Positions 16,208 to 25,227 of a DNA stretch of 64,000 nucleotides are shown here, piece by piece. How positions within the stretch are numbered: position 1 is the first letter of the stretch; each line of letters starts with the position of its first letter. The position numbers were made by a program, and so were the translations under genes. Source of the DNA: Bacillus sp. REN10 (GTDB lineage: Bacteria > Bacillota > Bacilli > Bacillales > Domibacillaceae); assembly GCF_016820555.1 (NCBI RefSeq), contig NZ_JADHDW010000008.1:62001-126000 (forward strand), written 5' to 3'. A model generated the notes under the pieces. That model saw only the letters and a program-made list of their open reading frames with translations, searched no databases and was not told where the DNA came from.

Positions 16208-17386
16208 TTATTTCGGCAAAATATTTTTCTCAAAAATTTGAGTAGGAATGGCCACTGTACAACATGCATTCGGGATATCCACAATACCGCTAATTCGCCC
16301 TTCGATCGGAGCCGTACTTAAAATCATATAAGCTTGTTCCCCTGTGTAGCCAAGTGTTTTCATATATTCAATCGCATTTAAACATGCCCGACGATACGCT
16401 AACGTCGCATCTAAGTAGTGCTGCTGGCCACTCTTTTCATCGACAGAAATGCCTTCAAACACTAAAAAGTCATTGTAGTTCGGTTCAACTGGACCAGGCT
16501 TAAACACTGGATTTTCGGTAATATTATACTTCTCCATTCCACCTTTAATCACGTCGACCTTTAAATCGATCCATCCTGCCATTTCGATACCGCCACAAAA
16601 AGTGATTTCGCCATCTCCTTGCGAGAAATGAAGATCCCCAACCGATAACTTCGCTCCATCAACAAATACTGGGAAGAAAATGCGCGAACCTTTTGATAGA
16701 TTTTTAATATCACAGTTTCCGCCGTTTTCCCTCGGTGGAACCGTTCTCGCACCTTCCTTAGCCACCCGATCAAACTCCGCTCCTTTTAACGTTCCTAGCA
16801 CCGCACGCTCAGGATTCGGTAAATTTGCCAGTGTCGGCACTCGATCAGGATCGGTTTCTAGCAATGCTTTTTCACGTTCATTCCATTTATTTAATAACTC
16901 CATCGAAGGGGCTACACCAATTAACCCCGGATGAATGATTCCAGCAAATTTCACACCCGGCACATGTCGAGACGTCGTATAAATCCCTTCAAAATCCCAA
17001 ATTGATTTCGCTGCTTCTGGATAATGATCCGTTAAGAAGCTTCCCCCATTTTCTTTAGAGAAGATACCGTTAAAACCCCATTCTTCTCCTTGAAATGCTC
17101 CGATGTCCAAAATATCAACGACTAATAAATCACCAGGTTCCGCTCCATGGACATATACGGGACCGCTCAACACATGCACGCGTGACAAATTGACATCACG
17201 GATATCACTCGGATCATCATTGTTACTGATTTGTCCATCTGTCCAATCTTTACAATCCATTCGAAACGCGGTACCCGGCTCTACCGAAAAGGCAGCTGGA
17301 ATATCCGGATGCCAGCGATTATGTCCTGGATGCGCTTGCTCCTCCATTGGTTTACTTAAGTCTAATCGAAACATCGTCTTTGGCAT
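16208..17386 (-). CDS. fmdA: Formamidase / acetamidase
   Basis: A 392-residue FmdA/AmdA family amidohydrolase that splits formamide (or acetamide) into ammonia and the acid. Typical segments are PGHNRWHPDIPAAFSVEPGT near the N-terminus, HVLSGPVYVHGAEPGDLLVV, and WGFNGIFSKENGG. Further on come RENGGNCDIKNLSKGSRIFF, FVDGAKLSVGDLHFSQGDGE and the C-terminal PIEGRISGIVDIPNACCTVA. The ATG at 17386 is preferred, with GGGAG seven bases upstream; the ATG two codons earlier is too close. The enzyme is cytoplasmic and supplies nitrogen from short amides. It is followed by the FmdB-like gene and preceded by a sigma-A-type promoter at 17454-17483. Confidence 0.93.
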   Translation of the reverse strand: MPKTMFRLDLSKPMEEQAHPGHNRWHPDIPAAFSVEPGTAFRMDCKDWTDGQISNNDDPSDIRDVNLSRVHVLSGPVYVHGAEPGDLLVVDILDIGAFQGEEWGFNGIFSKENGGSFLTDHYPEAAKSIWDFEGIYTTSRHVPGVKFAGIIHPGLIGVAPSMELLNKWNEREKALLETDPDRVPTLANLPNPERAVLGTLKGAEFDRVAKEGARTVPPRENGGNCDIKNLSKGSRIFFPVFVDGAKLSVGDLHFSQGDGEITFCGGIEMAGWIDLKVDVIKGGMEKYNITENPVFKPGPVEPNYNDFLVFEGISVDEKSGQQHYLDATLAYRRACLNAIEYMKTLGYTGEQAYMILSTAPIEGRISGIVDIPNACCTVAIPTQIFEKNILPK

Positions 17387-17453
17387 AACCATTCTCCCTT
17401 CGACTCATTTTTGGTCAAGGTTTCTCATGGTAGTAATCATTGTATGCGTTTAC

Positions 17454-17483
17454 ATTTTATCCATAAATATCGATAACTGTCAA
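17454..17483 (-). promoter_or_regulatory. Sigma-A promoter for fmdA
   Basis: On the minus strand TTGACA (complement of 17478-17483) and TAAAAT (complement of 17454-17459) are 18 bp apart. The start would fall about 60 bases before the fmdA ATG. Confidence 0.6.
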
Positions 17484-17604
17484 TATATTCAGATATTAAT
17501 AGAGATACAAAAGCATTTTATTCCATAAAAAGCTGATGTTATTCAATTGATTGAGCCTTTTTATTCCTATAGAATGAAAAGAAAGAATACAAGGAGACCC
17601 TTTA

Positions 17605-18387
17605 ATGAACACAAGAATTTTAACAGCCATCACCCAAATTGAACAAGAATATAACGTAAAAGTTTTATACGCCTGCGAATCCGGCAGCCGAGCTTGGGGC
17701 TTTCCTTCAAAAGATAGCGATTATGATGTGCGATTTATTTATATACATAAGAAGGAGCATTATTTAGCCATTGATCCTATCGGTGTTGGCAAAAAGCGAG
17801 ATGTGATTGAGTTGCCTATTGATGACCTGCTTGATATGAGCGGATGGGAGCTGACGAAAGCATTAAGACTATTTCGCAAATCAAACCCACCTCTGTTGGA
17901 GTGGCTGCATTCACCGATTATTTATTATACGGCTTTTTCTACAGTGGAGCAGATGAAACAACTTCAACAAGAGGTATTCGCACCGCACTCCTGTATGTAC
18001 CATTACTTAAATATGGCTAACAAAAACTACCGTGAATATTTGCAGCGTGATCAAGTGAAACTGAAGAAATATTTCTATGCCCTTCGTCCTGTTCTTGCTG
18101 CTAAATGGATTAAACAATTCAATGAATTTCCGCCGCTTGATTTTCAAACATTGCTAGACAACATGCTTCCTGAGGGAAAGGTAAAAAGCGAAGTCGAGCT
18201 GCTATTGAAAAGAAAAACAGCAGGTGAAGAGCTAGATAAAGAACCGCCAAATCCATTGATTAATGCGTTTCTTTATGAAGAAATTATTCGTCTTGAAGCG
18301 TATGCTAAAAGTATTAACTGCTCCACTTCTGATCCAACAGCAAAACTAGATCAGTTGTTTCGAGAAACATTAGACGAGGTTTGGTAA
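17605..18387 (+). CDS. YcgL-type predicted nucleotidyltransferase
   Basis: A 260-residue protein with the DNA polymerase beta-like nucleotidyltransferase core. ACESGSRAWGFPSKDSDYDV at about residues 24-43 supplies the G-S and D-x-D metal-binding motif, and KKRDVIELPIDDL follows. The rest, with ALRLFRKSNPPLLEWLHSPI and KKYFYALRPVLAAKWI, fits the bacterial YcgL family (RlaP-like, PF10127). Relatives have been linked to RNA repair, but the function in Bacillus is unproven. AAGGAGACC precedes the ATG. It is monocistronic. Confidence 0.85.
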   Translation: MNTRILTAITQIEQEYNVKVLYACESGSRAWGFPSKDSDYDVRFIYIHKKEHYLAIDPIGVGKKRDVIELPIDDLLDMSGWELTKALRLFRKSNPPLLEWLHSPIIYYTAFSTVEQMKQLQQEVFAPHSCMYHYLNMANKNYREYLQRDQVKLKKYFYALRPVLAAKWIKQFNEFPPLDFQTLLDNMLPEGKVKSEVELLLKRKTAGEELDKEPPNPLINAFLYEEIIRLEAYAKSINCSTSDPTAKLDQLFRETLDEVW

Positions 18388-18400
18388 GGATAAAGAAATA

Positions 18401-18466
18401 GACAAACCGCCACTACAAGAGAACAAACTGATAGAGCAATTATTTACTTAGTGGCGGTTCCTTGTC
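18401..18466 (+). terminator. Long-loop inverted repeat after the nucleotidyltransferase gene
   Basis: AACCGCCACTA at 18405-18415 pairs perfectly with TAGTGGCGGTT at 18449-18459, and the outer GACAA/TTGTC words extend it. The loop is 33 nt and the poly-T tail is missing, so it is a weak terminator candidate. Confidence 0.45.
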
Positions 18467-18507
18467 TTACGAATGACAAAAAATACCATTGAGGCCTCTT
18501 CTTCTTT

Positions 18508-19059
18508 TTAGTACTTCGGTTGCGAAATCGGGGCTACTTCCTCGATCGTTTTAAAAATATTAGTATAAACATCTTGAATATTCACTTTATTTTTGACGCC
18601 GTTATACAAAAAATATCTCCAAACGTCATCTTTATATTCTTCTTCCTCTCCGCTATAAAGATACCCGACGGCATAAGCTGTTTCTTCCATGTTAGGCGCT
18701 GTTTCGTATGTCACGTCTTCGTGTACGAAAGGCAAATGCGCTTTCTTTGATTCGAAGAAAAAAGTAGGAATTTTTAAAGCTTTATAAGTGGCTACATACT
18801 GGTCATCGTCAGCCTCAGCAAACTGCTCTGGCATAATGAAAACAGAATCAAACTTATCAGATACTTCCTTTGTATTTGCAGAAATTTCTTTTAACGATAG
18901 AGCTTCAAAATCTATATTCTTCTCCCTCACTTCTGGGATTTCACCAACCACACCAATCGCCAAATCTTGTCCCTTATATATTTCAGACTGTATCTCGTTT
19001 TTATTACACCCAGCTAAAACAAACATGACCAACATCACTCTCAAAAGGATGTTCCTCAT
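18508..19059 (-). CDS. Hypothetical lipoprotein
   Basis: A 183-residue protein with a lipoprotein signal: basic start, hydrophobic LLRVMLVMFV and the lipobox LAGC, giving Cys18 as the lipid-modified residue. The mature part is acidic, with DLAIGVVGEIPEVREK, KFDSVFIMPEQFAEADDDQY and TFFFESKKAHLPFV, which could be an alpha/beta sensor or binding fold. I do not recognise a named family. GGAG lies six bases before the ATG. It stands alone on the minus strand. Confidence 0.75.
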   Translation of the reverse strand: MRNILLRVMLVMFVLAGCNKNEIQSEIYKGQDLAIGVVGEIPEVREKNIDFEALSLKEISANTKEVSDKFDSVFIMPEQFAEADDDQYVATYKALKIPTFFFESKKAHLPFVHEDVTYETAPNMEETAYAVGYLYSGEEEEYKDDVWRYFLYNGVKNKVNIQDVYTNIFKTIEEVAPISQPKY

Positions 19060-19161
19060 TTCATCTCCTCATTCCTACTTTTTCCTATCGTTAACGCATA
19101 ACCTAATCCAAACGATTGCTTCATAATAACCTCCGTTTTACAAAAAAGTACATTGAATCCA

Positions 19162-19467
19162 TTATGCATGCGGAATTTTTTTCTTTTTCCGCTGAAGTAA
19201 CACCCACGACAACACTCCTGTTAGTCCGCTAAAGAAGGCATAAAGCAGAATATTGTCAAATGAACTCGCGTGATCAGCATATGTGCCCTTTTCATAAAAA
19301 TATCTCCAAAACCAGACATCAAATCCAATCTGTACAACGAGTTGAGCTAATACGCCCAGAATAATTCGGTTACTGATCCATGTTATAGCTAACCCTAAGC
19401 CAATCGCAATAGGAATGACCCATAAAGTCAGCGTGACTGGATGAAACAAGGTTGAAATACTAACCAT
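19162..19467 (-). CDS. Small integral membrane protein (three or four helices)
   Basis: A 101-residue hydrophobic protein with helices at LTLWVIPIAIGLGLAITWI, IILGVLAQLVVQIGFDVW and NILLYAFFSGLTGVLSWVLL, ending in a basic KKKKIPHA tail. The ATG at 19467 follows AAGGAG by eight bases; an in-frame GTG at 19476 is part of that ribosome site. It lies 12 bases downstream of another small membrane protein gene, so the two probably act together. No known family is evident. Confidence 0.7.
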   Translation of the reverse strand: MVSISTLFHPVTLTLWVIPIAIGLGLAITWISNRIILGVLAQLVVQIGFDVWFWRYFYEKGTYADHASSFDNILLYAFFSGLTGVLSWVLLQRKKKKIPHA

Positions 19468-19479
19468 GATACTCACTCC

Positions 19480-19713
19480 TTATATGAGAATTCCACCCAC
19501 TACAATAAAAGACAAACCCACCATTACAGTAAAAGCTTTCATACACCTCCAAGGAAGTTGACCGATTGCTTTGACCATGAACTCCATCTCCAAAAAGCCG
19601 CTAGCCCCCAAAATTCTTTGATTGCTGTAATCCTCTTTTTTCAATCTAAACACGGAAGAACAAACAATCATGAATCCCCATACCATCAATAATATTCCTA
19701 GAAAAATGTTCAC
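19480..19713 (-). CDS. Small two-helix membrane protein
   Basis: A 77-residue protein with membrane helices VNIFLGILLMVWGFMIVCSS and AFTVMVGLSFIVVGGILI around a polar middle (RLKKEDYSNQRILGASGFLE). The GTG at 19713 sits six bases after AGGTG and is preferred over a GTG three codons earlier. It is the first gene of a two-gene minus-strand unit. It diverges from the XRE-regulator operon, whose operator region may control both. Confidence 0.65.
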   Translation of the reverse strand: MNIFLGILLMVWGFMIVCSSVFRLKKEDYSNQRILGASGFLEMEFMVKAIGQLPWRCMKAFTVMVGLSFIVVGGILI

Positions 19714-19917
19714 AGCATTCACCTGCCTTTCTCTTTCGTCTACGTCTTTAATATGGAAAAAGTTTCATTTCCAAAAAAGCGCAAGTACTATGATAGTTGT
19801 GAAAAAAATCGGCTTTATCTTATTTTTCATTCGATTCACCTTCTGTTAAAGGGGAGGATCCCTTTTTCTAAGTGTTTATTATATCACACCAATGCTTAGC
19901 ATTTTTACCACATATTT

Positions 19918-19978
19918 GTAAAGTAAACTTGACATCCATCCCTTTTGTAAAGTATCCTTTACGTAAAGCTAACTTTAC
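19918..19978. promoter_or_regulatory. Three GTAAAG-N4-CTTTAC dyads: operator of the XRE regulator
   Basis: Dyad 1 at 19918-19933 is GTAAAGTAAACTTGAC (one mismatch). Dyad 2 at 19947-19962 is GTAAAGTATCCTTTAC (perfect). Dyad 3 at 19963-19978 is GTAAAGCTAACTTTAC (perfect) and abuts dyad 2. A promoter with TTGACA at 19929-19934 and TATCCT at 19953-19958 (18-bp spacer) overlaps dyads 1 and 2. Autorepression by the regulator encoded at 19996 is the natural reading. Confidence 0.75.
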
Positions 19979-19995
19979 TAAAGGGGAGTGATGGA

Positions 19996-20205
19996 TTGGA
20001 AAATCGGATTAAAGAGCTGCGAGCGGCCCATCATTTAACGCAAGATGAATTGGCGGACCGTTTAGATGTCTCAAGGCAAACGATCATTTCTTTAGAAAAA
20101 GGAAGGTACAACCCTTCGATCCTGCTCGCGTATAAAATTTCACGCGTGTTTCATTGTACGATTGAAGAGGTTTTCTTATTTGAGGAGGAGAAAAATGATG
20201 AGTGA
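19996..20205 (+). CDS. XRE family helix-turn-helix regulator
   Basis: A 69-residue repressor-type protein that is almost all DNA-binding domain: IKELRAAHHLTQDELADRLD, VSRQTIISLEKGRYNPSI and LAYKISRVFHCTIEEVFLFE. It belongs to the short YozG/YvaO-like group often paired with a membrane protein. The start is TTG at 19996, seven bases after AAAGGGGAG. The upstream triple dyad suggests autoregulation. Its end overlaps the next gene by 11 bases, so the membrane partner is translationally coupled. Confidence 0.92.
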   Translation: MENRIKELRAAHHLTQDELADRLDVSRQTIISLEKGRYNPSILLAYKISRVFHCTIEEVFLFEEEKNDE

Positions 20206-20500
20206 TTTTATGTTTGGTGTGATCATTTGGCTAGCAATTGGGGTTGTTACATTAGCTATTATTTTTTTGAACCATCGTCACTTAAAGAAAAAGAGAATCA
20301 TCGACGAACGCTATGAGAGGATTCACCAAATGGGGAGAAGCTATGCTTGGGTCACTTCCGCTGCCATCATTTTTATCGTCTGGTTCATCTCACTTGTTGT
20401 TTTCGAGTCTAAGCTTGCTTTTTTCCTTATTACCGCGATATGGGTGGGACATAATATCTCTTACATCATCGGTGCGGCTATCGCACAAAGCAAAAATTAA
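20195..20500 (+). CDS. Membrane protein paired with the XRE regulator
   Basis: A 101-residue protein with three helices (FMFGVIIWLAIGVVTLAIIF, AWVTSAAIIFIVWFISLVVF and AFFLITAIWVGHNISYIIGA) and a basic loop, HRHLKKKRIIDERYERIHQM. The ATG at 20195 follows GAGGAGGAG. XRE regulator plus small membrane protein pairs of this kind (DUF2178/DUF3796-like) are common in Firmicutes; the membrane partner is thought to influence the regulator. A terminator follows directly. Confidence 0.75.
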   Translation: MMSDFMFGVIIWLAIGVVTLAIIFLNHRHLKKKRIIDERYERIHQMGRSYAWVTSAAIIFIVWFISLVVFESKLAFFLITAIWVGHNISYIIGAAIAQSKN

Positions 20501-20510
20501 TTTCGCGCAA

Positions 20511-20544
20511 AAAAGCTGCCAAGAATTTCTTCTCAGCAGCTTTT
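20511..20544. terminator. Bidirectional terminator between the XRE operon and ltaS
   Basis: AAAAGCTGC at 20511-20519 pairs with GCAGCTTTT at 20536-20544. Confidence 0.75.
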
Positions 20545-20546
20545 CA

Positions 20547-22490
20547 TTATTTCTTTTGTTCATCCGAATGATCATTATAATCGTAGTTAGATGGATCAAC
20601 TGGTGTAAAGCCTTTTGGTTTGTGGAAGCGCAGTAAGTCTTTCGTGACGATTTCATCCGACATTTCTAAACGCTTATCAACGGATTCTTTCATTTGTTTA
20701 ATCTCTTCCGTTTCTTCGATCGGCTCTCCAGTTGCAGTATTGTAATAGTTGCCTTTAATGCCTGTGACGTCTTTACTTACAAAGTCTCCGCTACGGAATG
20801 GAACGATCGGATTATGGTCTTTAGATAATAAATCTGTTCCCATATGGAGATAGTCTTTCGTATCGACACCAAGCAAGTGCATTAATGTTGGCATTAAGTC
20901 CACTTGACCACCATATTGATGCTGCACGCCGCCTTTCACACCTGGTACGTGAATCAACAATGGCACACGTTGAAGCTGCGCATTTTCAAACGCGCCTACT
21001 TCTTTGCCTAATACAGTAGACATCGCCTCGTTATGATTATCAGAAATTCCGTAGTGATCCCCATACATGACGATCACGGAGTTTTCATACAAGCCGGATT
21101 TCTTTAAATACGTAACAAATTGTTTAACAGCTTCATCTAGGTATCTAGCTGTTTGGAAATAACCATCAACCGAAGAATCACCTGTATGATGTGGTTCAAT
21201 CGTTGCTTCCTTTTGATCCATTGGATACGGGAAGTGGTTCGATAATGTGATAAATTTCGTATAGAACGGCTGCGGCAATGTTTCTAACAACGGAATCGAT
21301 TCTTCAAAGAACGGCTTATCTTTCAATCCGTAATTCATTACATCGTTTTCATTCATATCGTAATAGTTGGAATCAAAAAAGCGATCAATTCCAAAAGCTT
21401 TATAAATCTCATCGCGATTCCAGAAAGATTTTGAATTGCCATGGAAGGCCGCTGACGTATAGCCTTGCTGGCCTAAAATAGCCGGTGCTGCTTGATATGT
21501 GTTGCGCCCTTTCATTGAAAATGCTGACCCTTTTGGCAAGCCAAACAACGAATTCTCTAACATAAATTCCGCATCAGACGTCTTTCCTTGTGCCGTTTGA
21601 TGGAAAAAGTTATCGAAATAAAACATATTTGGATCATGCGCTAATGAATTAATAAACGGTGTAACTTCTTTTCCATTCAGCTTATAGTCAATAATGAAGC
21701 TTTGCAATGACTCTAAGTGAATATAAATGACGTTTTTCCCTTTAGCCTTTCCAAAGTAAGCAGGATTCGGCTCAGCATAAATGGATTTAGTGAAGTTCTC
21801 TACTTCTACGACATCACTGCCGTCAGCTAATGCACGCTGCGTTGAAGCTTTCGTGCTTTGAATCGCGTCATAAATTGTAAAGTTATACATTCCTAAATAT
21901 TTGACAATGTAGTTTCGATCGAACGTTCTCGTTAATAATTGTGGTCGATCGATTTCAGCCAAGGTTAAGTTCACCGTAAACAAAATAATCGCTGTTAAAA
22001 ACACAGCCGCTCTGTGACGACGAGGGATTTTCACTGACTCTGGCTTCACATACTTAGAAAAATAGAAAACCATTAAAATCAACGTATCTACAAAATAGAA
22101 AACATCATATGGTTTAAATAAAGCACCCATACTATTTCCTATACTACTTACGTTCGCTGTTTGCGTTAGCGTTGGCAACGTAATAAAGTCAGTAAAGAAA
22201 CGGTAATAGGCAATATTTGCATACAATAATAAAGATAATAGAAAATGGATTCTAATTATCCACTTAAATAATTTTCTTCCTTTAGCAAACAAAGCAAATC
22301 CAATAAATAAAACGGCCGAACTTATCGGATTTATAAATAGCAAAAACTTCTGCATCGCATTTTCAATGCCTAAGTCAAATTCTACCTGATAAGCAATATA
22401 CGTTTTTATCCAAAGAAGTACGACAGCTAAAGAGAAGAAAATGAAAGGCTTGCTGACAAGTGATTTCTTATTTGTTGCATCCTTCATCAC
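20547..22490 (-). CDS. ltaS: Lipoteichoic acid synthase family protein (LtaS type)
   Basis: A 647-residue polytopic sulfatase-fold enzyme that polymerises glycerol-phosphate from phosphatidylglycerol on the outer face of the membrane. Five N-terminal helices are followed by an extracellular domain. The domain shows NVIYIHLESLQSFIIDYKLN, the catalytic-threonine segment QGKTSDAEFMLENSLFGLPK, FHGNSKSFWNRDEIYKAFGI, IVMYGDHYGISDNHNEAM and VPLLIHVPGV, the Mn2+-binding set of the family. Bacillus has several paralogues (LtaS, YfnI, YqgS, YvgJ) and the sequence alone does not say which this is. A GTG start at 22490 is seven bases after AAGGAG; the next codon is ATG and could serve instead. A good sigma-A promoter lies at 22552-22580. 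Confidence 0.92.
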   Translation of the reverse strand: MMKDATNKKSLVSKPFIFFSLAVVLLWIKTYIAYQVEFDLGIENAMQKFLLFINPISSAVLFIGFALFAKGRKLFKWIIRIHFLLSLLLYANIAYYRFFTDFITLPTLTQTANVSSIGNSMGALFKPYDVFYFVDTLILMVFYFSKYVKPESVKIPRRHRAAVFLTAIILFTVNLTLAEIDRPQLLTRTFDRNYIVKYLGMYNFTIYDAIQSTKASTQRALADGSDVVEVENFTKSIYAEPNPAYFGKAKGKNVIYIHLESLQSFIIDYKLNGKEVTPFINSLAHDPNMFYFDNFFHQTAQGKTSDAEFMLENSLFGLPKGSAFSMKGRNTYQAAPAILGQQGYTSAAFHGNSKSFWNRDEIYKAFGIDRFFDSNYYDMNENDVMNYGLKDKPFFEESIPLLETLPQPFYTKFITLSNHFPYPMDQKEATIEPHHTGDSSVDGYFQTARYLDEAVKQFVTYLKKSGLYENSVIVMYGDHYGISDNHNEAMSTVLGKEVGAFENAQLQRVPLLIHVPGVKGGVQHQYGGQVDLMPTLMHLLGVDTKDYLHMGTDLLSKDHNPIVPFRSGDFVSKDVTGIKGNYYNTATGEPIEETEEIKQMKESVDKRLEMSDEIVTKDLLRFHKPKGFTPVDPSNYDYNDHSDEQKK

Positions 22491-22551
22491 ATTTTCACTC
22501 CTTCTTATATTTCAATCAAATAAACTACTTTTACAAAAAAACAATAAAAAA

Positions 22552-22580
22552 ATAATAAATTCTTAGCAATCAAAAGTCAA
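22552..22580 (-). promoter_or_regulatory. Sigma-A promoter for the LTA synthase gene
   Basis: On the minus strand TTGACT (complement of 22575-22580) and TATTAT (complement of 22552-22557) are exactly 17 bp apart. Confidence 0.7.
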
Positions 22581-22687
22581 CTAAAATCATTTGGGAACCA
22601 GTTTAATACTGTAACATAGAAACTTGGATAAATAAACACCCTTTTTCCGGTAAAACATCATGTCGTATGCTAAATGGAGGGATAAAC

Positions 22688-22993
22688 ATGCTTTTGCACA
22701 AAATAACGAATCCCCCAACAACAAACGTTGGGAGATGTTCATTCTACCTTCTTGAAATATTATTATTACAAGTGATAGTAGTCGCGATCTTATCCATTTT
22801 TTTAGATGTGTGGTTTTATTTTTCCTTATTTATATTACCTGCTAATGGAGTCATTTGTTTTGTCACTGGAGTCATCGCTTCTTTAGAAGAGACCGCTAAA
22901 ACGAGATATTATCCTTTGCTCACTTTGTTAGTAGGCATCGTACTTCTTATGGCTACTCTATTATTTTGGATGGGGTTCACATTTGGCGGCTAG
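22688..22993 (+). CDS. Small membrane protein of unknown function
   Basis: A 101-residue protein with three hydrophobic helices (FYLLEILLLQVIVVAILSIF, FSLFILPANGVICFVTGVIA and YYPLLTLLVGIVLLMATLLF) after a polar N-terminus. GGAGGG precedes the ATG at 22688 by seven bases, so an upstream in-frame codon at 22667 is not used. No family is recognised. It stands alone between ltaS and thrS. Confidence 0.65.
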   Translation: MLLHKITNPPTTNVGRCSFYLLEILLLQVIVVAILSIFLDVWFYFSLFILPANGVICFVTGVIASLEETAKTRYYPLLTLLVGIVLLMATLLFWMGFTFGG

Positions 22994-23024
22994 CATCCTC
23001 CCCATCTAAAACTATTTTTTATTA

Positions 23025-24941
23025 TTAGAGCTCTCTGTTTACAACCGATTGCTTTAAGTTAGCGATAAACTCTTCCAGTCCCATTACATAGGAAGCTTCT
23101 TGCCCATGTTTCCTGACACTCACCGATTGACGTTCCTGTTCTTGGTCTCCAACCACAACAATATAAGGTACCTTCTTCATTTGCGCTTCTCGAATTTTGT
23201 AGCCGAGCTTTTCTTCACGGAGATCAAGCTCCACCCGCAAGCTTTCTTGTTTCAATCGTTTACCGATCTTTTCTATATACTCTTTGTGAACATCATTGGA
23301 TACCCCAATTACTGTTACTTGAACGGGTGCTAGCCATAAAGGAAATACGCCGCCGAAGTGTTCTATTAAAATACCGAGAAAACGATCAATTGATCCAAAC
23401 ACGGCTCGATGAATGACCACTGGACGGACTTTATTGTTTTGCTCATCAATATATGTGAGATCAAATTTTTCTGGCAGCTGAAAATCTAGTTGAATCGTTG
23501 CACATTGATGGCTTCTTTTCAGCGCATCTTGAATATGAATATCAATTTTCGGCCCGTAAAAGGCACCATCTCCTTCATTTACTTTATACTGGTAATTAAG
23601 ATTGTCTAATACGTTCTTTAAGGCTGTTTCTGCTTGATCCCACAGAGCTCCTGCCCCCATGAAATCAGCTGGTCTTGTCGAAAGCTCAATCTCATAGTGA
23701 AAGCCAAATGTATGATAGACTTCATCAATTAACTTTAATGCCGCCATGATTTCAGCTTCAATTTGATTCGGTGTGACAAAAATATGGGCATCATCTTGGC
23801 AAAATGTCCGAACTCGCAATAAACCATTTAAAGCTCCGCTGAATTCATGGCGGTGAACTTGTCCAAACTCCGCCATCCGAAGCGGCAGATCCCGATAAGA
23901 ATGCAATTTGTTTTTAAAGATCAGCATATGTCCAGGACAATTCATCGGCTTTAAAGCAAACTTTTGATGCTCCACTTCAGAGAAGTACATATTTTCTTTG
24001 TAGTGATCCCAATGCCCTGATTGCTCCCATAATTGTTGATTCATCATCGTTGGAGTACGAACTTCCTGATAATCATGTGCATGCTGTAGCTTTCGTAAAA
24101 AAGACTCTAATTCATTGCGAATCACTTGCCCATTGGCTAAATAAAACGGCATACCCGGTGCCTCTTCAGAAAACATAAATAAGTCTAACTCATTGCCTAA
24201 TTTCCGGTGATTTCTCTTTTGTGCTTCTTCAATAAAATGAAAATAATCATCTAGCTCTTCTTTAGAAGCAAAAGCAACGCCATAGATACGTTGCAGCACT
24301 TGATTATTGCTGTCTCCTCGCCAATAAGCTCCTGAAATATGAGTCAACTTAAACACTTTAATATACCGAGTCGCCGGCAAATGCGGACCGCGACATAAAT
24401 CGAAAAATTCCCCTTGACGATAAATTGTCACCACATCTTCAGGCGGAATCTGTTCTAGCAATTCAAGTTTTAACAGATCGTGAGCAAACAGTTCTTTCGC
24501 TTTTTCTCGTGATACTTCCTCACGTGTAATCTCAAGGTTTTCAGCGATAATTTTATTCATTTCTTTCTCGATCTTTGGCAGTTCATCAACTGCTAAGTGA
24601 TGTTCCATGTCAATGTCATAGTAAAAACCATTTTCAACGACAGGACCTACACCTAAATGAACGTCTCCATACAAACGCTTGATGGCTTGAGCTAATACAT
24701 GGGCTGTTGTATGTCTCATAATGTCTATCCCAACTGATGAATGAAGGTCGTATAATTCAATCTCTGCATCCTTATCGATGCTACGTTGTAAATCATACAA
24801 CGATCCATTGACCTTACCAGCCACTGATTTCTTTTTTAAACTTGGACTAATCGACTGCGCAATTTCTGCTAAAGATACCCCTTTTGCATACTTCTTTTCC
24901 TTTCCATCTGGAAACTTAATGACCACTTCATTTACACTCAT
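23025..24941 (-). CDS. thrS: Threonine--tRNA ligase
   Basis: A 638-residue class II synthetase that charges tRNA-Thr. It has the N-terminal TGS domain (VVIKFPDGKEKKY), the editing domain (HTTAHVLAQAIKRLYGDVHL) and the catalytic core. The core's zinc ligands lie in ALKPMNCPGHMLIFKN and in the HRHEFSGALNGLLRVRTFCQ / VVIHRAVFGSIDRFLGILIE regions. An anticodon-binding domain closes the protein (VTVIGVSNDVHKEYIEKIGK onward). The ATG at 24941 follows AGAGGTG by eight bases. Two tandem T-box leaders precede it; in B. subtilis multiple T-boxes mark the starvation-inducible paralogue thrZ, so this copy may be the ThrZ type. Confidence 0.96.
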   Translation of the reverse strand: MSVNEVVIKFPDGKEKKYAKGVSLAEIAQSISPSLKKKSVAGKVNGSLYDLQRSIDKDAEIELYDLHSSVGIDIMRHTTAHVLAQAIKRLYGDVHLGVGPVVENGFYYDIDMEHHLAVDELPKIEKEMNKIIAENLEITREEVSREKAKELFAHDLLKLELLEQIPPEDVVTIYRQGEFFDLCRGPHLPATRYIKVFKLTHISGAYWRGDSNNQVLQRIYGVAFASKEELDDYFHFIEEAQKRNHRKLGNELDLFMFSEEAPGMPFYLANGQVIRNELESFLRKLQHAHDYQEVRTPTMMNQQLWEQSGHWDHYKENMYFSEVEHQKFALKPMNCPGHMLIFKNKLHSYRDLPLRMAEFGQVHRHEFSGALNGLLRVRTFCQDDAHIFVTPNQIEAEIMAALKLIDEVYHTFGFHYEIELSTRPADFMGAGALWDQAETALKNVLDNLNYQYKVNEGDGAFYGPKIDIHIQDALKRSHQCATIQLDFQLPEKFDLTYIDEQNNKVRPVVIHRAVFGSIDRFLGILIEHFGGVFPLWLAPVQVTVIGVSNDVHKEYIEKIGKRLKQESLRVELDLREEKLGYKIREAQMKKVPYIVVVGDQEQERQSVSVRKHGQEASYVMGLEEFIANLKQSVVNREL

Positions 24942-24966
24942 GTTTTCAACACCTCTTATCATTTTT

Positions 24967-25219
24967 TCGCATAAAAAAACACACGCATCCCTAAAAAAGG
25001 GACGAGCGTGTGTTAGACCCGTGGTTCCACCCAGATTCCCATCATGTTTGCTTGCTATGATGGCTCCTTTGACTGTATCGTAGCCACTACGGTATTGATT
25101 ACTATTCTTTCACCAATACAGCTCCAAGGGGGTAAGTCATTTTTTCGTGTTAGGAAGCTCCCAGCCTTGACTTCCCTCTCTGTGAACCGTAAAAAATGCT
25201 CATGTCCTTTTCAACGCTT
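24967..25219 (-). promoter_or_regulatory. T-box riboswitch, promoter-distal copy (threonine)
   Basis: The minus strand carries the T-box core GGGTGGAACCACGGGT followed by a terminator (AACACACGCTCGTCCC pairing with GGGATGCGTGTGTT and a T7 tail). Upstream, CTTACCCCCTTGGAGC offers ACC, a threonine codon, as specifier. Uncharged tRNA-Thr would pair with ACC and with the T-box bulge to block termination. Confidence 0.93.
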
Positions 25220-25227
25220 ATCTTTAT

